Part shown: positions 17,422 through 26,883 of the stretch, piece by piece
Layout: the number at the start of each line of letters is the position of its first letter
Numbering within the stretch: the first letter of the stretch is position 1
NCBI GenBank assembly: GCA_003612525.1
Contig: RAZD01000012.1
Location: forward strand, 1-64,000
Reading direction: 5' to 3'
DNA: 64,000 bases
Source of the DNA: a bacterium C-53
GTDB lineage: Bacteria; Bacillota; Clostridia; Lachnospirales; Lachnospiraceae
The notes under the pieces: model-generated
Database searches by the model: none
What the model was told of the DNA's origin: nothing
What the model saw: only the letters and a program-made list of their open reading frames with translations
Translations under genes and position numbers: made by a program

Positions 17422-18108
17422 TCACGCCTCATTCATCATCTCACGAAGTTTTGCAACTGCATGGCGTATTCCGCCAACTTCATCAATAATTCCTTCTTTC
17501 ACAGTCTGTGCCCCGATCAAAATGCTCCCCAGATCTTTTGTCATTACTTCCGTTTCCATCATCAATTCCTCCAGACGATCCTTTGCAATATGGCTGTGAT
17601 GCACGGTAAATCCCACAATACGCTCTTGTATCTGTTTAAAATAGTCAAAGGACTGGCGAACGCCAAGTATCATACCGCTTAAACGTACCGGATGAATCAC
17701 CATTGTCCCCGTCGGTACAATAAATGAATAATCAGTGCTGACCGCAATCGGCATTCCGATGGAATGACTTCCGCCAAGCACAAGCGATACGGTCGGCTTG
17801 CTGATGGATGCAACCATCTCTGCAATGGCAAGACCGGCTTCAACATCCCCGCCCATCGTGTTGATCAATACAAGCATACCGCCAATCTCCTGATTTTCCT
17901 CAATCTCCGCAAGTTCAGGCAGCACATGCTCATATTTTGTCGATTTCGTAGAATCAGGCAGCACATCATGCCCTTCAATTTCTCCGATCACAGAAAGCAG
18001 ATGAATCTTTTTTGAACCTGTTCCAATTTCGATCTGGCCGCTTTCCTTAATGCGCTCTTCCATATTCATTCTTTCGTCATTGTCTCTATTATCATTTTTT
18101 TCTTCCAT
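17422..18108 (-). CDS. tepA: ClpP-like protease TepA
   Basis: The 228-residue protein is a ClpP-fold peptidase of the TepA/YmfB type, with no Clp-ATPase binding loop seen. The Ser nucleophile lies in GGSHSIGMPIAVSTDYSFIV, and the His in TMVIHPVRLSGMILG, with a GLIDE-like end (KEGIIDEVGG). In B. subtilis tepA precedes spoIIIE, as here with uppP between, and is implicated in secretion/sporulation proteolysis. The acidic N-terminal 25 residues are variable. Confidence 0.88.
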   Translation of the reverse strand: MEEKNDNRDNDERMNMEERIKESGQIEIGTGSKKIHLLSVIGEIEGHDVLPDSTKSTKYEHVLPELAEIEENQEIGGMLVLINTMGGDVEAGLAIAEMVASISKPTVSLVLGGSHSIGMPIAVSTDYSFIVPTGTMVIHPVRLSGMILGVRQSFDYFKQIQERIVGFTVHHSHIAKDRLEELMMETEVMTKDLGSILIGAQTVKEGIIDEVGGIRHAVAKLREMMNEA

Positions 18109-18144
18109 AAATAAGCCTCCTCAATCCCTGAATATCAAACAAAA

Positions 18145-18168
18145 AGAGAACCACCATTGTGATTCTCT
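18145..18168 (-). terminator. Terminator after the 18232 membrane-protein gene
   Basis: On the minus strand a stem AGAGAATCAC / GTGGTTCTCT with a 4-nt loop is followed by TTTTTG. It separates the upstream metY-side unit from tepA-uppP-ftsK. Confidence 0.8.
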
Positions 18169-18231
18169 TCTTATTATATTTCTATTTTATAATTTTATGT
18201 ATCAAAAATCCTGTCTTTTTCCCTGATTGAT

Positions 18232-19815
18232 CTACAGATCAAAATCATCATCATCCGGAACCTCCAGATCAAATTCCAGCGATTTTGGGACATGTTTTTT
18301 CGGACCTGGAAGCGGATTCTCAAGATAATGAATTTCTTTTTTCGGCAAAAGCGCCTCCGTCTCTGCTTCTTCCTCATTCTCCGTCATTTGAGGAGGCAGC
18401 GGATGCACGGAAAGCGGTTTCTCACTTGCGTCTGCTGGAACAACTGCAGGCATAGGCTCCACTTTCAAATCATCTGCTTCCTTCTCCTCTCCGTTTTCAT
18501 AGAAGATCAGATAAAATTCCTGAATCAGGAAACCTGCCAGATACAAAACCGCCAGAAATATAAGATGATTATCAAAACGCACCCTGCCGCAGCCACACAG
18601 CCAAAAAAGACCCAAGAAAAGCGCGCAGCCAGGAACAGCGCCCTTTCGCTTCTGCACAAACGCAAAAACAAGCGCAACAAAACACAGACACAGCATAACC
18701 AAGATTGTCATATCATTTTCAACAATAAGTGTATAACCGCCCGGCACATCCGCATATGGATTCACACTCCATGCTGTCCTGTAATTGGAAAAGAACTGCC
18801 CGCCGCCCTCTGGCAGATAGCACTGCAAATAAGGATAGAATACGGCAGTAAAAGACGTTTTTAAGTCCAAAGCCTTTAACCGCAGCATTATAAAAAATGG
18901 AATACAGGCTCCCGCAAGAAGGACAAGCCCCCTTAACATGCCTGAAATAATTGGCCTTTCTTCCCTGCATTCACGCATAAAACATAAAAATAAAAACAAC
19001 GCCGCAAGAACAGCTAACGTTACAGGATGAAGAAAGGAAGCAATTCCAAACAGCAAACCGTCTATCAGGTACAGAAGAAAATGAACAAGCACCAGATGGT
19101 CCTCTCGTTCCATATCCACAATAACGGCAAACAGAAAAACCGCTGTCATAAAGATCGAGAAATACAATGGAGTTCCTTCCAGACTCACCACAAATGCAGC
19201 CTCCTGTGGAAGACACATCAAGAGCGTATACACCGTAAGACCCGAAAATCTGCCTCCAAAAACACGCGCAGCCCCTGCCGCACAAACAGCGCCCGTAACC
19301 TGCAAAAAAAGATTCCCATAAATCAGTGCGGTCTCTTCATATCCAAACAGAGACAGCAGCAAAGATTCAAACGCCGTATATGCATAATATTCCGTATCTT
19401 TACATAAAAGCTGAAAAAAGGGCGTTCCCGGCTCCGGCCGAATACTGCTTCTTAAAATATCCGCCGTCTCGTATACGCCATAGTAATCAACAACCCGAGA
19501 ATATGATTGAATCAGGTGTATGCGCAGTTCCAGACCGATTACGGTAATCACGGAAAAAATCAGAAACTCACAAACCAAAAATAAGACTCTGAAATTTTGT
19601 TTGCTGCCCGATGGAAAACAATGGTTTATCATCAATCCCATAAGCAGCAGTATCATAAGAGTCGCCGCAAAAATACCTGCCGCAATCCCCGGACCGTTCA
19701 TACCGTATTTTGACGACATCTGTACGGCTGCCGTCAGCGCTGCAAAAAAAACGCCTGCTATCGCCGGCAGCACAAGAAATCTGCCATAAATCAATTTTCT
19801 ATCCGGAACACCCAT
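18232..19815 (-). CDS. Multi-pass membrane protein, glycosyltransferase-39-like
   Basis: The 527-residue protein has about 11-12 predicted membrane helices, then a long cytosolic tail (about residues 430-527) that is acidic, proline-rich and ends VPDDDDFDL. The first extracellular loop contains SYSRVVDYYGVYETADILR, reminiscent of GT-C loops, but the catalytic DD/DE motif is not obvious. GT-C-like is therefore a topology-based guess. It lies 10 bp after metY, with no clear functional link. Confidence 0.55.
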   Translation of the reverse strand: MGVPDRKLIYGRFLVLPAIAGVFFAALTAAVQMSSKYGMNGPGIAAGIFAATLMILLLMGLMINHCFPSGSKQNFRVLFLVCEFLIFSVITVIGLELRIHLIQSYSRVVDYYGVYETADILRSSIRPEPGTPFFQLLCKDTEYYAYTAFESLLLSLFGYEETALIYGNLFLQVTGAVCAAGAARVFGGRFSGLTVYTLLMCLPQEAAFVVSLEGTPLYFSIFMTAVFLFAVIVDMEREDHLVLVHFLLYLIDGLLFGIASFLHPVTLAVLAALFLFLCFMRECREERPIISGMLRGLVLLAGACIPFFIMLRLKALDLKTSFTAVFYPYLQCYLPEGGGQFFSNYRTAWSVNPYADVPGGYTLIVENDMTILVMLCLCFVALVFAFVQKRKGAVPGCALFLGLFWLCGCGRVRFDNHLIFLAVLYLAGFLIQEFYLIFYENGEEKEADDLKVEPMPAVVPADASEKPLSVHPLPPQMTENEEEAETEALLPKKEIHYLENPLPGPKKHVPKSLEFDLEVPDDDDFDL

Positions 19816-19825
19816 TCCCTCTCCT

Positions 19826-21106
19826 TTACACAGTCACAAGCGCCTGTTCAAGATCTGCGATTATATCATCTTTATTCTCGATTCCCACGGAAAAGCGGAT
19901 CAGATCAGGTGCAACGCCTGCTTCCACGAGTTGCTCATCTGTCATCTGTCTGTGGGTATGGCTTGCCGGATGAAGAATACATGTTCTCGCATCTGCCACA
20001 TGGGTGACAATCGCCGCAAGCCTCAACTTGTCCATGAATCCGACGGATACCTCTCTGCCGCCTTTCAATCCAAAGCAAAGCACGCCACAGGTTCCGTCCG
20101 GCATATATTTCCGGGCCGCCTCATAATACCTGTCACCCTTTAATCCGGGATATTTCACCCACGCCACTTTCTCATGCTGTGACAGATATTCCGCCACTGC
20201 AAGCGCATTTTCACAGTGTCTTGGAACTCTTAAGTGAAGAGACTCGAGACCCAGATTCAGAATAAACGAATTCTGTGGAGACGGAATCGACCCTAAATCT
20301 CTCATAAGCTGGGCAGTTGCCTTCGTAATATATGCCTTTTTCCCGAAACGTTCCGTATAAACCACACCATGATAAGAATCATCCGGCTTTGTAAGTCCCG
20401 GAAATTTATCCGCATGCGCCTCCCAGTCAAAATTCCCGCTGTCAACAATGCACCCGCCAACAGTTGCCGCATGCCCATCCATATACTTTGTGGTAGAATG
20501 CGTCACAATGTCAGCTCCCCATTCAAACGGACGACAGTTAATCGGTGTTGCAAACGTATTGTCTATGATCAGAGGAACGCCGTGTGAATGTGCCGCCTGT
20601 GCAAATTTTTCAATATCAAGAACAACAAGCGCCGGATTTGCAATCGTCTCTGCCACCACACACTTTGTATTTGGCTGAAATGCTTTTGAAAGCTCCTCGA
20701 GTGACGCGTCCGGGTCTACAATTGTGGATTCAACGCCCATTTTCTTAAGTGTCACAGTCAGCAAATTAAACGTGCCGCCATAAATACTCGAAGAACAGAT
20801 CACATGATCGCCTGCCTCACAGATATTAAACACGGCATAATAATTGGCCGCCTGCCCTGAGGAAGTCAGCATAGCCGCCACTCCTCCCTCCAGATCACAT
20901 ATTTTCTGCGCCACAAAATCATTGGTTGGATTCTGAAGCCTCGTATAAAAGTAGCCTTCTTCCTCAAGGTCAAACAGTTTTCCCATCTGATCGGAAGTAT
21001 CATATTTAAAAGTCGTACTCTGTATAATCGGAAGTATCCGGGGTTCCCCTTTTGATGGCCTGTACCCTGACTGGATACATTTTGTCTCAATTCTGTAATT
21101 ATCCAT
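19826..21106 (-). CDS. metY: O-acetylhomoserine sulfhydrylase (PLP-dependent)
   Basis: It makes homocysteine from O-acetylhomoserine and sulfide (or cysteine from O-acetylserine). The 426-residue protein has the family start (IETKCIQSGYRPSKGEPRIL), the phosphate-binding GGVAAMLTSSGQAA, the PLP-ring Asp in PLIIDNTFATP, and the Schiff-base Lys in THSTTKYMDGHA. The length of 425-430 and the C-terminal DDIIADLEQAL are typical of MetY rather than shorter MetB/MetC. No SAM riboswitch is seen upstream. Confidence 0.93.
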   Translation of the reverse strand: MDNYRIETKCIQSGYRPSKGEPRILPIIQSTTFKYDTSDQMGKLFDLEEEGYFYTRLQNPTNDFVAQKICDLEGGVAAMLTSSGQAANYYAVFNICEAGDHVICSSSIYGGTFNLLTVTLKKMGVESTIVDPDASLEELSKAFQPNTKCVVAETIANPALVVLDIEKFAQAAHSHGVPLIIDNTFATPINCRPFEWGADIVTHSTTKYMDGHAATVGGCIVDSGNFDWEAHADKFPGLTKPDDSYHGVVYTERFGKKAYITKATAQLMRDLGSIPSPQNSFILNLGLESLHLRVPRHCENALAVAEYLSQHEKVAWVKYPGLKGDRYYEAARKYMPDGTCGVLCFGLKGGREVSVGFMDKLRLAAIVTHVADARTCILHPASHTHRQMTDEQLVEAGVAPDLIRFSVGIENKDDIIADLEQALVTV

Positions 21107-21163
21107 TCATTTCTCCTTTTCTGTCAGGCATAGCAAATCTAAAACGTTATGCTTCCTGCGCTG

Positions 21164-21637
21164 CTACTCAATCGGTATGCCAAATATTTTTCTCTGAAAG
21201 CCTGAGTTGATTTCCTCATATGTCCCCGGCGTAAGCTGTGTATCTGGAAATGCCTCCTTCCACTGCCCGGTAATCGTAAGCGCAAATTCTTTCGCATGTT
21301 CCGATTCAATGGTGAGAATTCCCGGCAATACATAGAATGCCATCACGCAGTTTAAGTCCATAAGCTCGCGCTCTCTTGTAAAACGACTTGTTTTTTGGAT
21401 AATATCCTCTGCTTTCTGTATAAGAGGCGCCGCAATTTCCTGCATATCCTCCGCAGGTTTTGTACTTTCTGCAAAAAGTATGAGGAGTTTCGCATAAATC
21501 TCTTTCTCTTTCTCACAATATTGCTGAAAAAAAACCGTATACGCCTTTCTCTTAAAATTTTTAATCGCCGTTTTAGGTTCCAGATCCAGCAAAAGCCGTT
21601 CTACGGAACCTTTCAAATATTCTTTCGTCTCTGTCAT
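21164..21637 (-). CDS. Hypothetical protein
   Basis: The 157-residue protein is soluble, mostly helical and charged, with no signal peptide. Recognisable pieces are YTVFFQQYCEKEKEIYAKLL and a conserved-looking FALTITGQWKEAFPDT near the end. Family members appear as hypothetical proteins in Lachnospiraceae as far as I recall. It sits between yebC (16 bp upstream) and metY in one run. Confidence 0.6.
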   Translation of the reverse strand: MTETKEYLKGSVERLLLDLEPKTAIKNFKRKAYTVFFQQYCEKEKEIYAKLLILFAESTKPAEDMQEIAAPLIQKAEDIIQKTSRFTRERELMDLNCVMAFYVLPGILTIESEHAKEFALTITGQWKEAFPDTQLTPGTYEEINSGFQRKIFGIPIE

Positions 21638-21652
21638 ACCTGCCTCTTTTTA

Positions 21653-22381
21653 CTATTCGTCCCAATTATGATATACCGCCTGCACATCATCATCCTCATC
21701 AAGCAGATCAAGTGTCTTGCCTAAAGACCGAATTGCCGTTTCATCCGTCAATTCTACATAATTCTGAGGAATCATGGTTACTTCCGCCGATACCATCGCA
21801 ATTCCGGCTGCCTCCAACGCCTCTCTCACTTTTGCAAAGTCATCCGGTGATGTAAGGATTTCAAAGCTGTCTTCTTCCTCGCTGAAATCCTCCGCACCTG
21901 AATCAAGCGCCTGCATCATCAAATCATCCGCATCAAGTTCACACTCTTCCTTATCGATAATGATCTGCCCCTTCTTGTCAAACATATAAGAAACGCATCC
22001 CTGCGCACCCAGACTTCCGTTTCCTTTTGAAAAAGCGCTTCTGACATTAGCGGCAGTCCGATTCTTATTATCCGTCAGCGCCTCCACTATAATAGCTATG
22101 CCGCTCGGCCCGTATCCTTCATATGTTACATATTCATAATTAACGCTGCCCGCATCCCCGGCTGCCTTCTTAATCCCGCGGTCAATCGTATCATTCGGCA
22201 TATTGTTTGCCTTTGCCTTCGCAATTACGTCGCGAAGCCTTGAGTTATTCGCCGGGTCCGGTCCCCCTGCTTTTACTGCAACGGCAATCTCCCTTCCGAT
22301 CATCGTGAAAATCTTTCCCTTTGCTGCATCATTTTTTTCTTTTTTGTGCTTTATGTTGGCAAATTTTGAATGTCCTGACAT
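21653..22381 (-). CDS. yebC: YebC/PmpR family regulatory protein
   Basis: The 242-residue protein has the hallmark start [20 protein letters not shown] and domain 2 [16 protein letters not shown], with [22 protein letters not shown]. Members were named transcription regulators and are now linked to relieving ribosome stalling at prolines (TACO1-like). It lies 3 bp after the CNNM gene, so they are cotranscribed. Confidence 0.95.
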   Translation of the reverse strand: MSGHSKFANIKHKKEKNDAAKGKIFTMIGREIAVAVKAGGPDPANNSRLRDVIAKAKANNMPNDTIDRGIKKAAGDAGSVNYEYVTYEGYGPSGIAIIVEALTDNKNRTAANVRSAFSKGNGSLGAQGCVSYMFDKKGQIIIDKEECELDADDLMMQALDSGAEDFSEEEDSFEILTSPDDFAKVREALEAAGIAMVSAEVTMIPQNYVELTDETAIRSLGKTLDLLDEDDDVQAVYHNWDE

Positions 22382-22384
22382 AAT

Positions 22385-23719
22385 TTAGCTCCTTTTCTCT
22401 TTTCTTTCTATCTCTTCCGGTTCTTCTTCTGTTTTTACTGCCGGGTGACAGCGCACAGTCTTAATAATCCGGTTTTCCACCGCCAGTATCTTGAAACAAT
22501 ACCCTTCATATTCCGTCTCAAAATCATCTCCTTCTTCAGGAATTCGTTCAAGTCTGTTTGTCAGAAATCCGTTCAGTGTCTCAAATTCTTCCCCCTCAAA
22601 CGAAATATTAAGAAGTCCTTCCACTTCCTCCAGGCTCGTAAGCCCGTCCATCACATATACATTATCTCCCTGATGCCTGATATGGTTCTCCTCATCATCA
22701 TACTCATCGAGAATATTTCCGACAATCTCCTCCAATATATCTTCCATCGCGACAAGTCCTGCCGTCTGCCCATATTCATCTACCACAATCACCATATGGA
22801 TTTTATTCTGCTGCATATTCTGGAACAGATTGTTAATATTCCGCGTCTCCGGTATGAACCTTGCCTCCATGACAAGCCCTTCAATCTCACTGACCGGCTT
22901 CGTCCGGTTCTTCTGATAGAGATTATATTTTACGGCATCTTTAAAATGAAGGATACCGATAATATTATCAATTGTTTCCTCATAGACAGGATAGCGCGAA
23001 TTTTTCCCATCTATGATGAACTTCATAACATCTTCCAGCGTCTCCCTGCTGTCAATCCCCACTATATTTTCTCTGTGGGTCATAATATCGCGAGCTTCCT
23101 TATCCCCAAATTCAAATATATTGGTGATCATCTCAGCCTCGCTCGCCTCAAGCACGCCCTGCTCATGCCCTTCATTAACCATAGAAATGATCTCTTCTTC
23201 CGTAACATCCTCAGGATGTTCATTCAAATCCACACCAAAAAGTCCTGCCGCGAATTTAGATGACACGCCAATCAGAAATGTCAGAGGAAAAAGGAGCTTT
23301 GTCACATGCCACATAGGATTGACCAGAAAATACGCCCATTTCTCGGGATACCTCCCCGCAATCCGTTTCGGCATCTGTACACCAATCGTAAGAAACAGGT
23401 ACAGCATGAGAATCATGGCCAGCACATGCGACACTGCTGATAACGCAGGATATGTACCTCCGATGCCTTGTCTGATTTTCTCCGCAAAAAAACGGACATG
23501 AAAGGCACCGATAATATAACCAATCATAGTTGCAAGAAACTGCAATGTATTCACAAACCCTGCCGGTTCCTCAATAAACCGGCTCAGGCGGGCCGACTTT
23601 TTGTCCCCCTCCTCGCACTTTTTTTCCAGTGCATTTTTATTTATTCCCTGAATTGCCGCTCCGAATCCATACAGAAGCATATCCGAAATGACCAGAAAGG
23701 CCAATATTATATAAGTCAT
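22385..23719 (-). CDS. CNNM/CBS-domain hemolysin-family protein (Mg2+/ion transport-like)
   Basis: The 444-residue protein starts at MTYIILAFLVISDMLL, preceded by AGGAAAAACAG; an ATG nine codons upstream is possible. It has a CNNM domain (about 4 helices), two CBS domains (DIMTHRENIVGIDSRETLED; VSEIEGLVMEARFIPETRNI), and the CorC_HlyC C-terminal domain (DNVYVMDGLTSLEEVEGLLN). Relatives include B. subtilis YhdP/YqhB and CorB, magnesium transporters/efflux factors. The 'hemolysin' name is historical. Confidence 0.9.
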   Translation of the reverse strand: MTYIILAFLVISDMLLYGFGAAIQGINKNALEKKCEEGDKKSARLSRFIEEPAGFVNTLQFLATMIGYIIGAFHVRFFAEKIRQGIGGTYPALSAVSHVLAMILMLYLFLTIGVQMPKRIAGRYPEKWAYFLVNPMWHVTKLLFPLTFLIGVSSKFAAGLFGVDLNEHPEDVTEEEIISMVNEGHEQGVLEASEAEMITNIFEFGDKEARDIMTHRENIVGIDSRETLEDVMKFIIDGKNSRYPVYEETIDNIIGILHFKDAVKYNLYQKNRTKPVSEIEGLVMEARFIPETRNINNLFQNMQQNKIHMVIVVDEYGQTAGLVAMEDILEEIVGNILDEYDDEENHIRHQGDNVYVMDGLTSLEEVEGLLNISFEGEEFETLNGFLTNRLERIPEEGDDFETEYEGYCFKILAVENRIIKTVRCHPAVKTEEEPEEIERKEKRS

Positions 23720-23786
23720 CTGTTTTTCCTTTTGCGTATTGAACAAAATAGCATCATACTTTTAGAAATATACCATTTTGCATGCG

Positions 23787-24131
23787 TTACGTCAACTCTA
23801 AGCTTATGTAAAGAGCTCTGTTTACCTTTTCCATCACCCTTGTGTCAAGATGGCAGACCTTCTCTCGAAGTCTTTGTTTATCAATTGTGCGAAGCTGTTC
23901 CAGTAAAATCACGGAATCTTTCACAATGTGATATTCGAGACTTGAAATTTCTATATGGGTTGGCAGTTTTGCCTTATTCATACGCGAAGTTATAGCTGCA
24001 CAGATCACAGTGGGGCTGTGCCGGTTGCCAACATCATTCTGAATAATCAGGACGGGTCTGACTCCCCCCTGTTCCGAACCGACTACCGGCCTTAAATCTG
24101 CATAAAAAATATCTCCTCGTCTGATTTCCAT
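23787..24131 (-). CDS. mazF: MazF/EndoA-family mRNA interferase toxin
   Basis: This 114-residue PemK/MazF-fold protein is close to B. subtilis EndoA/NdoA, which cleaves UACAU in mRNA. The catalytic Arg lies in [19 protein letters not shown] and the Thr in [31 protein letters not shown] is conserved. It lies 76 bp after alr, the same neighbourhood as in Bacillus. There the antitoxin ndoAI sits between alr and ndoA; here the 76 bp hold no gene, so the toxin has no antitoxin partner in view. Confidence 0.92.
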   Translation of the reverse strand: MEIRRGDIFYADLRPVVGSEQGGVRPVLIIQNDVGNRHSPTVICAAITSRMNKAKLPTHIEISSLEYHIVKDSVILLEQLRTIDKQRLREKVCHLDTRVMEKVNRALYISLELT

Positions 24132-24207
24132 AGCTACACCTCAATCTTTTTAATTGTAGTATTGACATCTTTTCGAGGTGTATTCCATTTTTGTCTTCAA
24201 AAATTAT

Positions 24208-25383
24208 TTAAGCGTAATCATCGAAATAATCTTTTGTCTTCACAGCTTTCCGGCCGCGCATATATATACGTGGCACCCGTTTTCCGATATCACAGGCAAG
24301 TTCATAATGAAAACGTCCGGAAAGGCTTCCAAGCTCCTCCATTGTAATTGAGACACCATGATCTTCTCCAATTAAAGTAACTTCCATATACTCCTCCGCC
24401 TCAGGTATATCTGTCACATCCACCATAAACTGATCCATACAAATACGCCCAAGCACAGGAGCCCTTTTTCCATAAATTAAAATCGTTCCCTTCCCTGACA
24501 GGCTGCGAGGGTATCCGTCCCCGTACCCTACAGGGATCGTGGCAACCCTGCGTGTGCCATCCGCTTTATAAACGCCGCCGTAGCTTACAGTGTCCCCTGC
24601 CTCAATCTCCTTTATATATGCAATATGGCTTTTCAGGGAAAGCACAGGCAGCAGACTGATTCTGTCCTTCCTGACTTCTTCGGATGGCCAGAGCCCATAC
24701 AGTATAATCCCCGCACGAACCACATCCATATTCGCATCCGGTATCTCAATGATACCCGCGCTGTTGGAACAATGATGAATCGGAAACGTAATGCCTGCGT
24801 TCAAAAGTTCTTCTGTAAATAAGTTGAATCTATGTATCTGCTCAATTGTCGGTTCTTTATCCGCCATATCCGCCTTTGCAAAATGCGTAAAGATACCCTC
24901 AAGCTCCACATTGGGCAGTTTCGCGATCTCCTGTATAAGAGAGAGCGCCTCCACTGAAGGCCGCAACCCGATTCTGCCCATTCCGGTATCGATTTTTATA
25001 TGAAACCGGACTGTTTTCTTCTGGCGGACTGCCTCCTTCGAAAGCGCCTCGGCCATATCCATTTTAAACACCGCCGGACGCAGATCATACCTTACAATTG
25101 ATTCATATGCATCCGGAAATGTAAACCCAAGAATCAAAACAGGCTTTGTAATGCCCGCCATACGAAGAATCACGGCCTCCTCCACCGTGGCGGTGGCAAA
25201 TCCAAAAAGATACGGCAGACTTTCAACTTCCTTTGCAATCGGAACAGCGCCATGTCCATATCCATCTGTTTTGACAACCGCAATTATCTTTGTATCACAG
25301 CGGATATTTTTTTTCATTTGTTCCAAATTGTATACGACAGCGTCAAGATTTATTTCTGCATATATTCTGCTATACGTCTTCAT
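24208..25383 (-). CDS. alr: Alanine racemase
   Basis: It interconverts L- and D-alanine for peptidoglycan. The 391-residue fold-type III PLP enzyme starts MKTYSRIYAEINLDAV at an ATG preceded by AGGAA, and overlaps the nnr stop by ATGA; the longer frame upstream is inside nnr. The PLP Lys is in IAVVKTDGYGHGAVPIAKE, the catalytic Tyr in DTVSYGGVYKADG, and the second-site TIPVGYGDGYPRSL is intact. Confidence 0.95.
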   Translation of the reverse strand: MKTYSRIYAEINLDAVVYNLEQMKKNIRCDTKIIAVVKTDGYGHGAVPIAKEVESLPYLFGFATATVEEAVILRMAGITKPVLILGFTFPDAYESIVRYDLRPAVFKMDMAEALSKEAVRQKKTVRFHIKIDTGMGRIGLRPSVEALSLIQEIAKLPNVELEGIFTHFAKADMADKEPTIEQIHRFNLFTEELLNAGITFPIHHCSNSAGIIEIPDANMDVVRAGIILYGLWPSEEVRKDRISLLPVLSLKSHIAYIKEIEAGDTVSYGGVYKADGTRRVATIPVGYGDGYPRSLSGKGTILIYGKRAPVLGRICMDQFMVDVTDIPEAEEYMEVTLIGEDHGVSITMEELGSLSGRFHYELACDIGKRVPRIYMRGRKAVKTKDYFDDYA

Positions 25384-26873
25384 CTCACTATTCCTTCTAT
25401 AATATCGCCCGCCATCAGTTCCGTTGGCGAACGGAAAGCGCTCCCGTTTTCCCCCGCCCTGCCATGCAATGCACAGCCCAGCGAAGATGCCGCAAAAGGC
25501 CCTAATCCCTGCGCTATGAGACTGCATATGATTCCGGTCAGCACATCTCCACTCCCGGCCGTCGCCATACCACTATTCCCCGTACAATTGATAAATGCCT
25601 CTCCATCTTTATTTACAATGATTGTTCTTGCATCTTTCAGAACACATACAACACTGAAACGCCGCGCAAAATCGGCTGCCACATCATAAAAATGAGTCTT
25701 GATCTCCTCTGTCTCAAGACCTGTAAGCCTGCCAAACTCTCCGATATGCGGAGTAACCACCACTTCTGTCTGACAACTGCTTAATATTTCCGGCCTCTTA
25801 GCTATTATATTCAGCGCATCCGCATCTGCCACCACAGGCACGGCTGCATTTGCAAGAATAAATTCCACAAGCCTCAATGCTGTCTCTCCCTGAGACAACC
25901 CCGGCCCGATTCCAATACAATCGCACCAATCCATTGAGCGGCTAAGCTCCTCGCTGTCAAATCCGTCTTCCGTATAGGTCAGAAGCATTGCCTCCGGAAA
26001 TGACTCCTGCAAAATCACGCGGTTCTCCTCAACCGTCATTATTTTCACCATACCACAACCGCTGCGAAACGCCGCTTTTCCTGAAAGAATTGCTGCACCG
26101 CACATATTCATGCTCCCCGCAATCAGTAATACTTTGCCAAACGTTCCCTTATTCCCGTCCGCTCTTCTTTCGGGAAAACGGATTTCCTGATCCTCATACA
26201 TCCTGATCAGCGGCAGATTCCCCAAAAAAGAGCGGTCTGTGATTCCAATATTCGCACAATACAGCCTTCCACAGCTGGAAGCGCCCGGATACAGCATCTG
26301 TCCGAGTTTCTTATATGCAAAAGAGATGGTCACATCTGCCGTTACAGCTGTTCCCATCACCTTTCCTGTCCCTCCATGAATCCCAGATGGCATATCAAGA
26401 CTTAAAACTTTCGGCGCCGGCAGAAGCATTCGCCGCAGATCATTCATCTCTTCCACCGCTTTCCTGTACACTCCGTCCAGGTTCCGATTCAATGAAATTC
26501 CAAAAATTGCGTCAATAATTGTTGTATATCGTTTTTGTTCTGGAATCTCCGCAAAAATCTGTTTCCCGTATTTTTCCAGAATTTCAAGCTGCTTTTCACA
26601 CTGAAACGTACATCTTTCACGCTTTCCCACAAGAACGACATCGCTCTCGATTCCATGCTCCAAAAGAATACGTGCAAGCGCAGCGCCATCACCGCCATTA
26701 TTCCCGGTTCCGCACACTACAAGAACTTCATTCAGACAGAATGCTTCTCTTCTCAGGCATTCATATGCCGCCATTGCAGCACGCTCCATCAAGATCAGGC
26801 TGTCTACACCGAATATGTCCGTTGTTATACGGTCCGCATGCCTCATTTCTTCCGGCGTCACTATTCTTTCCAT
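25380..26873 (-). CDS. nnr: Bifunctional NAD(P)H-hydrate epimerase / ADP-dependent dehydratase
   Basis: It repairs hydrated NADH/NADPH. The N-terminal YjeF epimerase domain (about 1-215) has VCGTGNNGGDGAALARIL and LSLDMPSGIHGGTG. The C-terminal ribokinase-like dehydratase (about 225-497) has GKVLLIAGSMNMCGAAILSG and the catalytic NSGMATAGSGDVLTGII. The 497-residue length is typical of fused Nnr. It is cotranscribed with alr (4-bp overlap). Confidence 0.93.
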   Translation of the reverse strand: MERIVTPEEMRHADRITTDIFGVDSLILMERAAMAAYECLRREAFCLNEVLVVCGTGNNGGDGAALARILLEHGIESDVVLVGKRERCTFQCEKQLEILEKYGKQIFAEIPEQKRYTTIIDAIFGISLNRNLDGVYRKAVEEMNDLRRMLLPAPKVLSLDMPSGIHGGTGKVMGTAVTADVTISFAYKKLGQMLYPGASSCGRLYCANIGITDRSFLGNLPLIRMYEDQEIRFPERRADGNKGTFGKVLLIAGSMNMCGAAILSGKAAFRSGCGMVKIMTVEENRVILQESFPEAMLLTYTEDGFDSEELSRSMDWCDCIGIGPGLSQGETALRLVEFILANAAVPVVADADALNIIAKRPEILSSCQTEVVVTPHIGEFGRLTGLETEEIKTHFYDVAADFARRFSVVCVLKDARTIIVNKDGEAFINCTGNSGMATAGSGDVLTGIICSLIAQGLGPFAASSLGCALHGRAGENGSAFRSPTELMAGDIIEGIVR

Positions 26874-26883
26874 ATATACTGTC

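Noticed and set aside
21107-21163. SAM riboswitch before metY
   Set aside because: The upstream gene ends 57 bp away and no S-box motifs are seen.
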